From assembly GCF_009663685.2 (NCBI RefSeq), contig NZ_RCOG02000002.1, positions 62,001-126,000 of the forward strand: 64,000 bases of DNA. Direction: 5' to 3'. The stretch is from Cupriavidus sp. U2. GTDB lineage: Bacteria; Pseudomonadota; Gammaproteobacteria; Burkholderiales; Burkholderiaceae. The notes under the pieces are model-generated. The model ran no database searches and was not told the origin of the DNA. It worked only from the letters and a program-made list of their open reading frames with translations. Below, one piece after another: positions 29,104 through 36,730 of this stretch. Both the position numbers and the translations under genes were made by a program. The stretch's first letter is position 1; each line of letters starts with the position of its first letter.

Positions 29104-29508
29104 CTAATCGACCACCCGCCCGCGCAGCGCCTTGATCTGGCCGCGCTGGACCTTGGCATCGAGCCGGCGGACCTTCGACGCCCGGGTGGGCCGGGTGGCG
29201 CGCCGGATGCGCGGCGGCTCGGCCACGCTGCGTACCAGGTCGTGCAGGCGCCGGATGGCTTCCTCGCGATTCATCTCCAGGCTGCGATGCTGCTGCGCCT
29301 TGATGACGATCACCCCGTCGCGCGTGATGCGGTGGTCGTGCAGCGCCAGCAGGCGTTCCTTGTGATCGGCCGCCAGCGAGGACGTGCGCACGTCATAACG
29401 CAGGTGTACCGCATTGGACACCTTGTTGATGTTCTGCCCGCCCGCGCCCTGCGCGCGGATGGCGGTGATCTCGTACTCGTGGTGGGGGATGAACAGGTCG
29501 TCGGCCAT
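29104..29508 (-). CDS. arfB: Alternative ribosome-rescue factor ArfB (YaeJ)
   Basis: A 134-residue codon-independent peptidyl-tRNA hydrolase that rescues stalled ribosomes. The catalytic GGQ sits at residues 23-25 in RAQGAGGQNINKVSNAVHLR. The domain is followed by a basic tail (RATRPTRASKVRRLDAKVQRG) that enters the empty mRNA channel. Size fits ArfB, not full release factors. ATG 29508 is chosen; in-frame ATGs at 29517 and 29520 are alternatives. It lies downstream of the oxidase gene on the same strand, 48 bp apart, with no clear functional link. Confidence 0.94.
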   Translation of the reverse strand: MADDLFIPHHEYEITAIRAQGAGGQNINKVSNAVHLRYDVRTSSLAADHKERLLALHDHRITRDGVIVIKAQQHRSLEMNREEAIRRLHDLVRSVAEPPRIRRATRPTRASKVRRLDAKVQRGQIKALRGRVVD

Positions 29509-29556
29509 GCGCCGCATCATAGCAACGCATGGCCGGGCGGTGTGCGGCGCATCGTG

Positions 29557-30948
29557 TCACGGCGCCGGCTTGATGTTCTGGTTCGAGCAGAACAGGTTCT
29601 GCGGATCGTACGTGCGCTTGGCGCGCGCCAGGCGGTCGAAGTTGTGGCCATACGCCGCGTTGACGCGCGCGCCTTCGTCCTCGGTCATGAAATTCACGTA
29701 CACGCCGCCGGTGGCATAGGGGGCGGTGGCGTCGAAGAAATCGCGCGCCCATCCGATGCAGGCGGTGTCCTCGTCGGTACGGTCCCAGCGCGAATGCACA
29801 TTCATCACATAGCGCGCGTCGCGATGGTGGTATGCCGTGGCGTCGGGTGCCACGCGGTTGGCCACGCCGCCCACCTGGCCGATAAAGATCTCGGCATGGG
29901 CCGACGGCCCGCGCGCCGCGTAATCGGTCATCAGATCGATGGCGGCATCGTCCAGCCGCGTGAAGTTGTGCGATTTCCAGTAATTGCGCGCGCCCGGTGT
30001 CAGCAAGGGGTCGAACGCCTGTTGCCAGGCCGTGTAGGGCATCTGGCCCACGTGCTCCCCGATGGGCTGGCCGAAGCCGCGCAGCGGGTCAATCGCCCTG
30101 TCGGCCTTCCCGGGGTCGCCGGTATAGAAGACCGCCAGCACCACCACATTGGCGCCGTGTGCCGACGACGGCAGGAACGGCAGGGGCGGCGCACGGCGCA
30201 GGACGACCCAGACATTCATCTCTTCGGGCATGGCCGATTCCGTAAATGCGCGGTACTGGCGCAGCACCGACTTGCCCTCCACGGCCGGAAACACGATCAG
30301 CCCGGCCGTCACCAGCGGGCCCACCGCATGCAGCTTGAATTCGAACAGCGTGACCACGCCGAAATTGCCGCCGCCACCGCGCAGGGCCCAGAACAGTTCC
30401 GGCTCGTGGTTGGCATCGGCCCATCGCCGCTCGCCATCGGCCGTTACCACCTCGCAGCCCCGCAAGTTATCGACGGTCATGCCGTACTGGCGCGTCAGCC
30501 AGCCGAATCCGCCGCCAAGGGTCAGCCCGGCCACGCCCGTCGTCGAGTTGATGCCGAGCGGCGTGGCCAGACCGAGGGCCTGCGCTTCGTGGTCAAAATC
30601 ACCCAGCGTGGCGCCAGGGCTCACCCACGCCACCTTGTCGCGTGGATCGATATGGACGCTGCGCAACCCTGACAGGTCGACCACCAGCCCGTCATGACAG
30701 ATGGCGCTGCCGGCAATGTTGTGGCCACCGCCGCGCACGGCAACCGGCAGGCCATGATCGCGCGCGAAATTGACCGCCTGCATCACGTCGGCCGTGCCCG
30801 TGCATTGGACGATGACCGCAGGCCGGCGATCGACCGTGGCGTTCCAGACGGTGCGCGCCACGTCGTAACCGGCGTCGTGCGGCAGCAGCACCTTGCCGCG
30901 CACGGCCTTGCGCAGCATATCGATGTGGTCGGCGGCAAGCGTGGGCAT
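29557..30948 (-). CDS. FAD-linked oxidase, berberine-bridge type
   Basis: A 463-residue flavoprotein oxidase with an N-terminal PCMH-type FAD domain (PAVIVQCTGTADVMQAVNFARDHG, VRGGGHNIAG, VDLSGLRSVHIDP) and a C-terminal BBE motif (YGHNFDRLARAKRTYDPQNLF). The histidine in GGGHNIAG is the likely 8-alpha attachment site for FAD. The cysteine that makes some relatives bicovalent is not visible, since that segment reads TGVAGLTLGGGFGWL. Substrates in the family range from sugars to alkaloids and cannot be inferred. No signal peptide is evident. It is divergent from the Panacea-domain gene. Confidence 0.88.
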   Translation of the reverse strand: MPTLAADHIDMLRKAVRGKVLLPHDAGYDVARTVWNATVDRRPAVIVQCTGTADVMQAVNFARDHGLPVAVRGGGHNIAGSAICHDGLVVDLSGLRSVHIDPRDKVAWVSPGATLGDFDHEAQALGLATPLGINSTTGVAGLTLGGGFGWLTRQYGMTVDNLRGCEVVTADGERRWADANHEPELFWALRGGGGNFGVVTLFEFKLHAVGPLVTAGLIVFPAVEGKSVLRQYRAFTESAMPEEMNVWVVLRRAPPLPFLPSSAHGANVVVLAVFYTGDPGKADRAIDPLRGFGQPIGEHVGQMPYTAWQQAFDPLLTPGARNYWKSHNFTRLDDAAIDLMTDYAARGPSAHAEIFIGQVGGVANRVAPDATAYHHRDARYVMNVHSRWDRTDEDTACIGWARDFFDATAPYATGGVYVNFMTEDEGARVNAAYGHNFDRLARAKRTYDPQNLFCSNQNIKPAP

Positions 30949-31227
30949 GATGAACCCTCCCTTTTTTCAACAACGATCTTCCTGGGAAGGGATATGGATG
31001 CAAGGCACGCGCCAGGCGTCGGAGAACGGCTTCGCAGCAACGGTTGCGGCAATGACGTGCGTGCTGACGACCGTGCGGGTAGCACAATTTGTTGCACTCT
31101 TGAGGCGGCGTGGGCGAGACACGGGCGTGCAGATGACACACATGTTTACTTGGCCTGGGGTGTGGCTGCACGGTATGGTCGTCTTCATGCCGGATCACCA
31201 ACAAGCACGCAGAACAGAGGGGTCGCC

Positions 31228-31746
31228 ATGTGGAAATTCTGGAAGCGAGAGAACTGGACGAAATATGATGCGAGAGCGCATGACGGGAAGGCGCTGGCCG
31301 TTGCCCAGTACATGCTCAAGCGCCGTCAGGATGCGGGGGCAGGACTGACTCCCTTGCAGTTGACAAAGCTTACGTACATCGCACACGGTCATATGCTGGC
31401 GAGGCACATGCGGCCGCTCTTCGACGAGGAGGTCCAGGCGTGGCCGCTCGGACCCATGGTGCCGAGTGTCTACTACGCCGTGCGGCACTATTGCAGCCGG
31501 TTCATCGACGCGGTGCCTGGCGCGCCAGTCGTCGATTTCGATCCGCATGAAATCGCTCTCATGGACTGGGTTGCCGACATGTATGGGCGCCTTGACGGAA
31601 TTGCCCTGGCCGGCGCCATGCATCATCCAGGAACACCCTGGCGTATCACGCGTGAAGAAATTGGGAAGAACGGGCCCATTTCCAATAATCTGCTGGCCCA
31701 TTTCTATAGGCAGATCTTGCGCAAAGGTCGGCATCACGCGCTGTGA
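31228..31746 (+). CDS. Panacea-domain protein (DUF4065/SocA-like), putative antitoxin
   Basis: A 172-residue protein with the Panacea fold signature: LTPLQLTKLTYIAHGHMLAR, PLFDEEVQAWPLGPMVPSVYYAVRHY, ALMDWVADMYGRLDGIALAGAMHHPGTPW and ISNNLLAHFYRQIL. Panacea proteins (SocA and relatives) act as antitoxins that pair with many unrelated toxins, as known from published work on the family. ATG 31228 follows GAGG closely. The next ORF starts 8 bp after the stop and encodes a small membrane protein, so a toxin-antitoxin unit is suggested. Base composition is lower in GC than the flanking oxidase gene. Confidence 0.88.
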   Translation: MWKFWKRENWTKYDARAHDGKALAVAQYMLKRRQDAGAGLTPLQLTKLTYIAHGHMLARHMRPLFDEEVQAWPLGPMVPSVYYAVRHYCSRFIDAVPGAPVVDFDPHEIALMDWVADMYGRLDGIALAGAMHHPGTPWRITREEIGKNGPISNNLLAHFYRQILRKGRHHAL

Positions 31747-31754
31747 GGTCCAGG

Positions 31755-32132
31755 ATGAACGACGAAGCCATGAGGATGTCCGCGTTCCCTCGAGATCTTG
31801 AGTTTGACGGAGGCGAAACGGACGGTGCTCCAGCTGGCTATCCGGAAGAGCATGGACTGATGGGTCCCGGCGACCTGGCGCATGACGGGCGTGTCCGGGA
31901 GCACAAACGCCACCAATCATTCCGCGACCAGGTCAACTGCGCGATGATCGGCATGTTCTGGATCCTCTGCACGGCCCTGGCGAGCGGCATCGTCGTCTAT
32001 AGCTGGCATTTGATGACCCCGCTGCTATGGCACTTTCTTGATGACTCGCAGCAGGTGCGCTTGCAGACCTTGCTTGCGCCGGCCGTGCTATCGAGTTCGC
32101 TGACCGGGTACGTCAGCCGGCGCATTGAATAG
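31755..32132 (+). CDS. Small membrane protein paired with Panacea protein, candidate toxin
   Basis: A 125-residue ORF with ATG 31755, six bases after GAGG that overlaps the end of the Panacea gene. The N-terminal 58 residues are acidic and hydrophilic (EFDGGETDGAPAGYPEEHG). Two hydrophobic segments follow: NCAMIGMFWILCTALASGIV and a weaker LLAPAVLSSSLTGYVS. I do not recognise the family. Position, tight spacing and membrane nature fit the membrane-acting toxins that pair with Panacea antitoxins, but it might instead be an unrelated accessory gene. The end is 34 bp from the convergent rtcB. Confidence 0.7.
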   Translation: MNDEAMRMSAFPRDLEFDGGETDGAPAGYPEEHGLMGPGDLAHDGRVREHKRHQSFRDQVNCAMIGMFWILCTALASGIVVYSWHLMTPLLWHFLDDSQQVRLQTLLAPAVLSSSLTGYVSRRIE

Positions 32133-32166
32133 GACGGTGCGACGTCTGCCGGCACCCCTGCTCCAC

Positions 32167-33393
32167 CTACCCCTTCACACAGACCACCTGCCGCAGCGTG
32201 TGGACGACTTCGACCAGGCTGCTCTGGGCGGCCATGACAGCGTCGATGTCCTTGTAGGCCATCGGAATCTCGTCGATCACGGCTGCGTCCTTGCGGCATT
32301 CCACGTGCGCGGTGGCCTGGACCTGGTCTGCCACCGTATAGCGGCGCCTGGCCTCGTTGCGGCTCATGGTCCGGCCGGCGCCGTGGCTGCAGGAGCAGAA
32401 GCTCTCGGCGTTCCCCAGCCCGCGCACGATGAAACTCCTGGCGCCCATCGACCCCGGGATGATGCCAAGCTGTCCCTTCTGGGCCGAGACCGCGCCCTTG
32501 CGCGTCACGAAGACATCGGCGCCAAAGTGGCGCTCCTTCTGCACATAGTTGTGGTGGCAGTTCACTGCGTGTTCATCCATCGCGAATGGCTTGCTGATAA
32601 CAGCCCGCGCGGCCCCGACCACGGCGGCCATCATCACCTCACGATTACGGCGCGCATATTCCTGCGCCCAGCCCACGGCCTCGACGTAGTCGTCGAAATG
32701 GGCGCTGCCTTCTTCAAAGTACGCCAGATCGCGATCGGGAAGGTTGGCGATGTGCTGGCGCATGTCCTGCTGCGCCAGTTCGATAAACTGCGTGCCGATG
32801 GCATTGCCCACGCCACGTGACCCGCTATGGAGCATGAACCAGCCCGTGTCGCTTTCGTCGAGGCAGACTTCGATGAAGTGATTGCCGGTGCCGAGCGTTC
32901 CCAGATGGACATGGTTGTTCGTCCGCGCGAGCTTTGGGTACTTCTGGCAGATTCGCTCAAAGCCCGGCATCAGCGTCTTCCACATTTCGTCCACGTGGTG
33001 GGGCGGACGATCCCCCCAGGCACCCGGATCCCGCCGTCCCGGCGCCCGGCCGTGCGGCACCGCGCGTTCGATGGCGCTGCGCAGCCGGTGCAATGAATCG
33101 GGCAGGTCCGCCGCCTTGAGCGTCGTGCGCGCAGCCATCATGCCGCAGCCAATATCGACCCCGACCGCCGCCGGGATAATCGCGCCTTGGGTAGGAATAA
33201 CAGTCCCTATCGTCGATCCCTTACCCAGATGTACGTCCGGCATCACGGCCAGATGGCGGAACACGAAGGGCATGCGCGCAGTGTTCTGCAACTGCCGCCG
33301 GGCATCTTCCTCGACGGGCACGCCAACCGTCCACATCTTGACTGGCTTGCCGTTGGCCAGGGCCATCACCTGGTAGTCTGTCTTTTCACTCAT
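32167..33393 (-). CDS. rtcB: RtcB family RNA ligase
   Basis: A 408-residue RNA 3'-phosphate/5'-OH ligase using Mn2+ and GTP. Metal-site and active-site segments are PDVHLGKGSTIGTVIPT, VGVDIGCGMMA, NHVHLGTLGTGNHFIEV, LHSGSRGVGN, and SCSHGAGRTMSR with the histidine that is guanylylated. It looks intact. Neither rtcA nor the sigma54 activator rtcR is next to it, unlike the E. coli arrangement. It is convergent with the Panacea/membrane pair. A shorter ATG 33393 start is used because upstream codons to 33420 are not conserved. Confidence 0.95.
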   Translation of the reverse strand: MSEKTDYQVMALANGKPVKMWTVGVPVEEDARRQLQNTARMPFVFRHLAVMPDVHLGKGSTIGTVIPTQGAIIPAAVGVDIGCGMMAARTTLKAADLPDSLHRLRSAIERAVPHGRAPGRRDPGAWGDRPPHHVDEMWKTLMPGFERICQKYPKLARTNNHVHLGTLGTGNHFIEVCLDESDTGWFMLHSGSRGVGNAIGTQFIELAQQDMRQHIANLPDRDLAYFEEGSAHFDDYVEAVGWAQEYARRNREVMMAAVVGAARAVISKPFAMDEHAVNCHHNYVQKERHFGADVFVTRKGAVSAQKGQLGIIPGSMGARSFIVRGLGNAESFCSCSHGAGRTMSRNEARRRYTVADQVQATAHVECRKDAAVIDEIPMAYKDIDAVMAAQSSLVEVVHTLRQVVCVKG

Positions 33394-33557
33394 CCCTGCT
33401 TCCTGTCTCGGTCTCGGCACGCGGAGCGCCGGTGCATCTGCCCATTGGGCCTTAGCCGTGCCGCGCCGTTCCGTATCCGGGCCTTCCGCCCAATATCGGC
33501 CGCCCCCGTTCCGGTGCTAAAACGAAAGTCCGGCGCCGACACGTGAAAGGGGATGCC

Positions 33558-33893
33558 ATGAAACGCCTGCCTCCGATCCTGGCCCTCTGGGCGGCCCTGC
33601 TGCTTGGCGGCTGCTATTACGGCTATCCGCCTGCGCCAGGGCCCGGACCGACCAGCTTCGACCGCTCGTTCTACGCGGCGGCCGACGCCATGCGCGATCA
33701 GGGTGTGGCGGTGCAGACGCAGGAGCCGACCACCGGCAATATCACCGGCTACTACGGCAGCACCCCTGTGGCGGCCATGATCCGGCAGCAGGCGGATGGC
33801 AGCGTGCGCGTGGAATTCCAGGCGGCCGATTCCCGCGACCCCGGACTGGTCAACCGGATCACGCAAAGCTATCAGCGGCGGATGGGGCGGTAA
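33558..33893 (+). CDS. Small predicted lipoprotein, hypothetical
   Basis: A 111-residue protein with a type II signal peptide: MKRLPPILALWAALLLGGC, lipobox LLGGC with acylation at Cys19. A Tyr/Pro/Gly-rich segment (YYGYPPAPGPGPTS) precedes a small domain (FDRSFYAAADAMRDQGVAV, TTGNITGYYGSTPVAAMI, DGSVRVEFQA, RITQSYQRRMG). ATG 33558 is preceded by AAAGGGGA. It probably sits in the outer membrane. It is the last host gene before the tRNA-Arg island. Confidence 0.8.
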   Translation: MKRLPPILALWAALLLGGCYYGYPPAPGPGPTSFDRSFYAAADAMRDQGVAVQTQEPTTGNITGYYGSTPVAAMIRQQADGSVRVEFQAADSRDPGLVNRITQSYQRRMGR

Positions 33894-34050
33894 GGGAATG
33901 CGGGCATTTCAAGGAAATCGGCACCGCGCGTGACAGATGTTCTGTTCGCACCGCCACCAGAAAAGGCCGGATTCTTGGCACGAAGCCGATGGCACCAGCC
34001 ATCTCGCGCTTCAGCAGGGACGTTTGGCGAAGTGCCAGCGATCAGTCAGA

Positions 34051-34096
34051 TTGGCGCGCCCGGCTGGGATCGAACCAGCAACCCCTGCCTTCGGAG
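34051..34096 (-). repeat. Distal att repeat: 46-bp copy of the tRNA-Arg(CCG) 3' part
   Basis: Identical over 46 bp to 37059-37104, including the CCA end, T-arm, variable loop and the anticodon 3' stem, and diverging right after. The 5' half of the tRNA is missing, so it is not a gene. It marks the far end of an element that integrated into the intact tRNA gene. Confidence 0.9.
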
Positions 34097-34204
34097 TTTT
34101 GGTGTCGCAGTAGACTTCTTTATAAATCAATGCCTTGCGCAACTCGCACATTGCAAAACCAAGATCAACCAAGGGCAATCAACGTCAATCCAGCTTGTCC
34201 AAGG

Positions 34205-34221
34205 TGCAATCTAGCTACAGT
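34205..34221 (+). repeat. 17-bp imperfect repeat near the island left end
   Basis: TGCAATCTAGCTACAGT, 16 of 17 bases identical to TGCAATTTAGCTACAGT at 36998-37014 near the right end. Both copies are in the same orientation, inside the island. They may be recombinase arm sites or a chance or older duplication. Confidence 0.5.
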
Positions 34222-34396
34222 GCTGGAGCTTCGCTCGCGCATTCATCTCGCACCAGCCTCATGAGGCCAAGAGCATCGATTGCAGCACCACTTCATCGCG
34301 GTGTCTGCTCGGATGGTGATCGCAAGTGGCGATAGAGTGTCGTATACTTCAGCGCGAAAATGACAAGTGGCTGATCACCTCCGGGGAACACCAGGC

Positions 34397-35143
34397 ATGG
34401 CAAAGCAACGACACCTGTCTCGGGCACCAATTCGAGAAGCGGTCATCGATATCCAGTTCCAATCGGCCGTCGACTCGGCTAGCGTCAGTGAATTTGCCAC
34501 AGCGTTTTCGAACGGCAAGGGACCGGTAAGCGATCTTTGGGCCACATCCTTGGAGCTACGTGTCGGTCCTGCTCCAGGCGCTCTTCAACCGGAACACACG
34601 GCGACGTTAATCGGTAAGCGCCTTGACTTGGACGACGGAAAACATGTTGTCCAGTTCAGAATGAACGGTTTCACCTACAGTCAGCTGCCTCCCTATGACA
34701 CTTGGGAAGCCATGAGTGCTGGCGCCCTTGAGATCTGGCGCGAGTACCAAGCGATCGTTAAGCCCGAAGAAATCTCTAGGATTGCACTTCGCTACATAAA
34801 TGCCCTGGCGATCCCTCTCCCTGTGCAAAACTTCGATGACTACCTGACGCATGCACCGCAGGTGCCGAAAGAACTTCCACAGTCGCTTGCAAGCTTCCTC
34901 AATCGAGTTCTCATTCACGATCAAGAGAACAAGGACATCGCGCAAGTGACTCAAATGTTGGAAGGCGAAGCATCTGATGGAAAGGCGATCAATATTCTAT
35001 TTGATATAGACGTTTTCCATCCGTGCCAGCTAAAGTCGGCGACGGAAGAGCAGATATTTTCTGTGCTGCAGCGACTACGAGAGTTCAAGAATAAAGCGTT
35101 CTTTGGCTTTCTTGAAGAAAAGATACTGGAGCCCTACGCATGA
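34397..35143 (+). CDS. TIGR04255 family protein, first gene of island cassette
   Basis: A 248-residue protein recognised as the sporadically distributed TIGR04255 family: the N-terminal LSRAPIREAVIDIQFQ and the C-terminal LQRLREFKNKAFFGFLEEKILE are the family hallmarks, with SRIALRYINALAIP in the middle. It has no signal peptide or membrane segment, so it is cytoplasmic. Function is unknown; patchy distribution and position on a mobile island suggest an accessory, possibly defensive, role. ATG 34397 is preferred to GTG 34367 by family start. Its stop overlaps the next start by four bases (ATGA), indicating coupled translation. Confidence 0.82.
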   Translation: MAKQRHLSRAPIREAVIDIQFQSAVDSASVSEFATAFSNGKGPVSDLWATSLELRVGPAPGALQPEHTATLIGKRLDLDDGKHVVQFRMNGFTYSQLPPYDTWEAMSAGALEIWREYQAIVKPEEISRIALRYINALAIPLPVQNFDDYLTHAPQVPKELPQSLASFLNRVLIHDQENKDIAQVTQMLEGEASDGKAINILFDIDVFHPCQLKSATEEQIFSVLQRLREFKNKAFFGFLEEKILEPYA

Positions 35144-35586
35144 GTGCACTGTTAGCGTTTAGCGGCGTATTTCCCTTGAGCTCTACTCCGGGTCTCACAA
35201 GCGATGCCGTGCGTGTCGCAAAGGCAAGCGCCGAGGAGTTCTACCGGGTAAGAAAAAGCACGAAGACTAATGCAGTAACCAATGAGCTTTTTGCTCTGGC
35301 TGCCAAATATGATCGGCTATCCAGAGTCACTCTCAAAGTAGCAGTCGACTTTGCGTTAGCGCTGCCAACTGACGCTGCGCTGCCTGAGGTCTCCGTGGAT
35401 CCGGACGGAGAAGTGGCGTTCGACTGGATCGATGACAATAAGATGCTGTCCGTGAGCATTGGGTCGGGAGGGGGAGTCACCTATGCAGGAAAGTTCGGCG
35501 CCGAGAGGGTATCTGGCACTGCTCGTTTCAGTAGGAGCGTTCCTCAGCCGCTTAATGAAGCGCTCAAGAGCTTCCGTGCAGGCTAA
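35140..35586 (+). CDS. Hypothetical protein, second gene of island cassette
   Basis: A 148-residue protein whose ATG overlaps the stop of the TIGR04255 gene by four bases. A helical N-terminal half (SDAVRVAKASAEEFYRVRKSTK) leads to a strand-rich part (LPEVSVDPDGEVAFDWIDD, LSVSIGSGGGVTYAGKFG, RVSGTARFSRSVPQPLNEALKSF). I recall similar small proteins next to TIGR04255-type genes but know no function. The 3' end overlaps the third gene by 104 bp if the latter starts at 35483. Confidence 0.75.
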   Translation: MSALLAFSGVFPLSSTPGLTSDAVRVAKASAEEFYRVRKSTKTNAVTNELFALAAKYDRLSRVTLKVAVDFALALPTDAALPEVSVDPDGEVAFDWIDDNKMLSVSIGSGGGVTYAGKFGAERVSGTARFSRSVPQPLNEALKSFRAG

Positions 35587-35998
35587 AACCAATGCGGACG
35601 AACCGTTGGCGCCTACCGACAAAGTGTCGCGGTTTATCTATGAATCAGACAAGATTTCCAAGTCTAACAATCGGCCGAAAGTGGGCGCCTTTCTGCCTGA
35701 GCTCTACAATGACCGACATGAGACTTCAGTTTGCCATTTAGACCGGTGTGAAGAGTCCAGAGTGTGGCATTTAGGGCGCAGCCGCCGTCCAACTAAAACG
35801 TTGCATGCACGCACTGACTTCGATGTTCAGCATGCGCTGGACCTTTCGCTCGGATGCCTTGCCGCACCCGAGCCAGATTTTGACGAGCACGCTGTAGTCG
35901 TCAACTGGCCTGCCGAGAAGCTAGAGCAAAAGAAGATCGCGGTGGAGTTGGCTTCGAAGGCGGGCGAATGCAAGGCACCCCCTCCTGTACAACACTGA
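35483..35998 (+). CDS. Hypothetical protein, third gene of island cassette
   Basis: A 171-residue ORF. ATG 35483 has a very strong Shine-Dalgarno (GGGAGGGGGAG at 35466-35476) and would add a hydrophobic N-terminus (YLALLVSVGAFLSRLM). ATG 35555 gives a shorter 147-residue protein and less overlap. The conserved-looking core is KVSRFIYESDKISKSNNRPKVG, LYNDRHETSVCHLD, EESRVWHLGR, then FDVQHALDLSLGCLAAPEPDFDEHAVVVNWP. This resembles a small family seen in similar three-gene sets, of unknown function. It completes a compact operon with the two upstream genes. Confidence 0.7.
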   Translation: MQESSAPRGYLALLVSVGAFLSRLMKRSRASVQAKTNADEPLAPTDKVSRFIYESDKISKSNNRPKVGAFLPELYNDRHETSVCHLDRCEESRVWHLGRSRRPTKTLHARTDFDVQHALDLSLGCLAAPEPDFDEHAVVVNWPAEKLEQKKIAVELASKAGECKAPPPVQH

Positions 35999-36067
35999 CA
36001 GTTCAAGCGCCTTCCCCACCATCAGTGCTGGAGCAAGAGTTCAAATTCGTGAAGTGGCCGGGCTAGG

Positions 36068-36730
36068 CTATCCATATATGCGGTTGTAAGTGTCGCGGGC
36101 AAATGCAATTGTGGTGACGTTATTGTCCCGAACGCTCTCGCGAATTTCGTTTGGGTCGATCGCCATCACGTTCTTCAAGTGCTCCCGCACTTCCGCGTTT
36201 TCCCAGTTCCACGTCGACGACCCAAGCACTCCTGCGAATGCCTCCAACCGGTCGACTTGCCAGGTGAGCACTTTCACCGCGTTCTGACAGTCCGCGTACG
36301 AGCGGAATTTGAATACCTGGCCCTTTGCTGCCAGCGATCTGAGTTTGGTGCCCGAGGGGCGGACAGCCTCCAACGCATCAAGTAGGCGCTTCGCGTCCTG
36401 GTCTCCATACTTCTTGATGTAAGCGATTGCACCATTTATCGCTTTGTCAGAATGGTCACCGCTGCCCCACGACTGTACGTGACTTGCCATGCCAATCTTC
36501 GACATCTCCAGTAGGGCGATGGGCTTGGGCATTTCCGCGATGTAGGAGTGTGTTGCTTCGATCAGCGCATCAAGGAACTCTGCCTCTCTCTTAGCTTTGT
36601 CCTGCCGCTGCCAGTTGCGCAAAGCTGAGAAGGCAATGACAGCTGTTGCTACAGGAGCGAGGGTTTTTATGAGCTCAAGCCAGTTGATGTCCGTTATCGC
36701 GTCGAACGACCACACAAGGGCGTCACACAT
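36068..36730 (-). CDS. Membrane-anchored hypothetical protein on the island
   Basis: A 220-residue protein opposite in orientation to the three-gene cassette. One N-terminal hydrophobic segment (LIKTLAPVATAVIAFSAL) precedes a charged linker (RNWQRQDKAKREAEFLDALIEA) and a mainly helical domain (HSYIAEMPKPIALLEMSK, YIKKYGDQDAKRLLDALEAV, AVKVLTWQVDRLEAFAGVL, DTYNRIYG). The topology suggests a cytoplasmic domain tethered to the inner membrane. No named family recognised, though proteins with the same NWLELIKTLAP opening are common in accessory regions. ATG 36730 is used; TTG 36733 is possible. It could be an independent cargo gene. Confidence 0.75.
   Translation of the reverse strand: MCDALVWSFDAITDINWLELIKTLAPVATAVIAFSALRNWQRQDKAKREAEFLDALIEATHSYIAEMPKPIALLEMSKIGMASHVQSWGSGDHSDKAINGAIAYIKKYGDQDAKRLLDALEAVRPSGTKLRSLAAKGQVFKFRSYADCQNAVKVLTWQVDRLEAFAGVLGSSTWNWENAEVREHLKNVMAIDPNEIRESVRDNNVTTIAFARDTYNRIYG

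Larger units (their letters stand above)
33894..34396. other. Island left boundary region without a supported gene
   Basis: 503 bp. Up to about 34050 it looks like ordinary chromosome. At 34051-34096 is the 46-bp tRNA-Arg fragment (att copy). From 34097 on the base composition drops. One copy of an imperfect 17-bp repeat lies at 34205-34221. Short ORFs here lack coding character. The promoter of the TIGR04255-type gene should be in the last 100 bp. Confidence 0.6.

Noticed and set aside
34051-34096. A second tRNA-Arg gene
   Set aside because: Only the 3' 46 bp are present; the 5' half, D-arm and anticodon 5' stem are missing, so it is an att copy.
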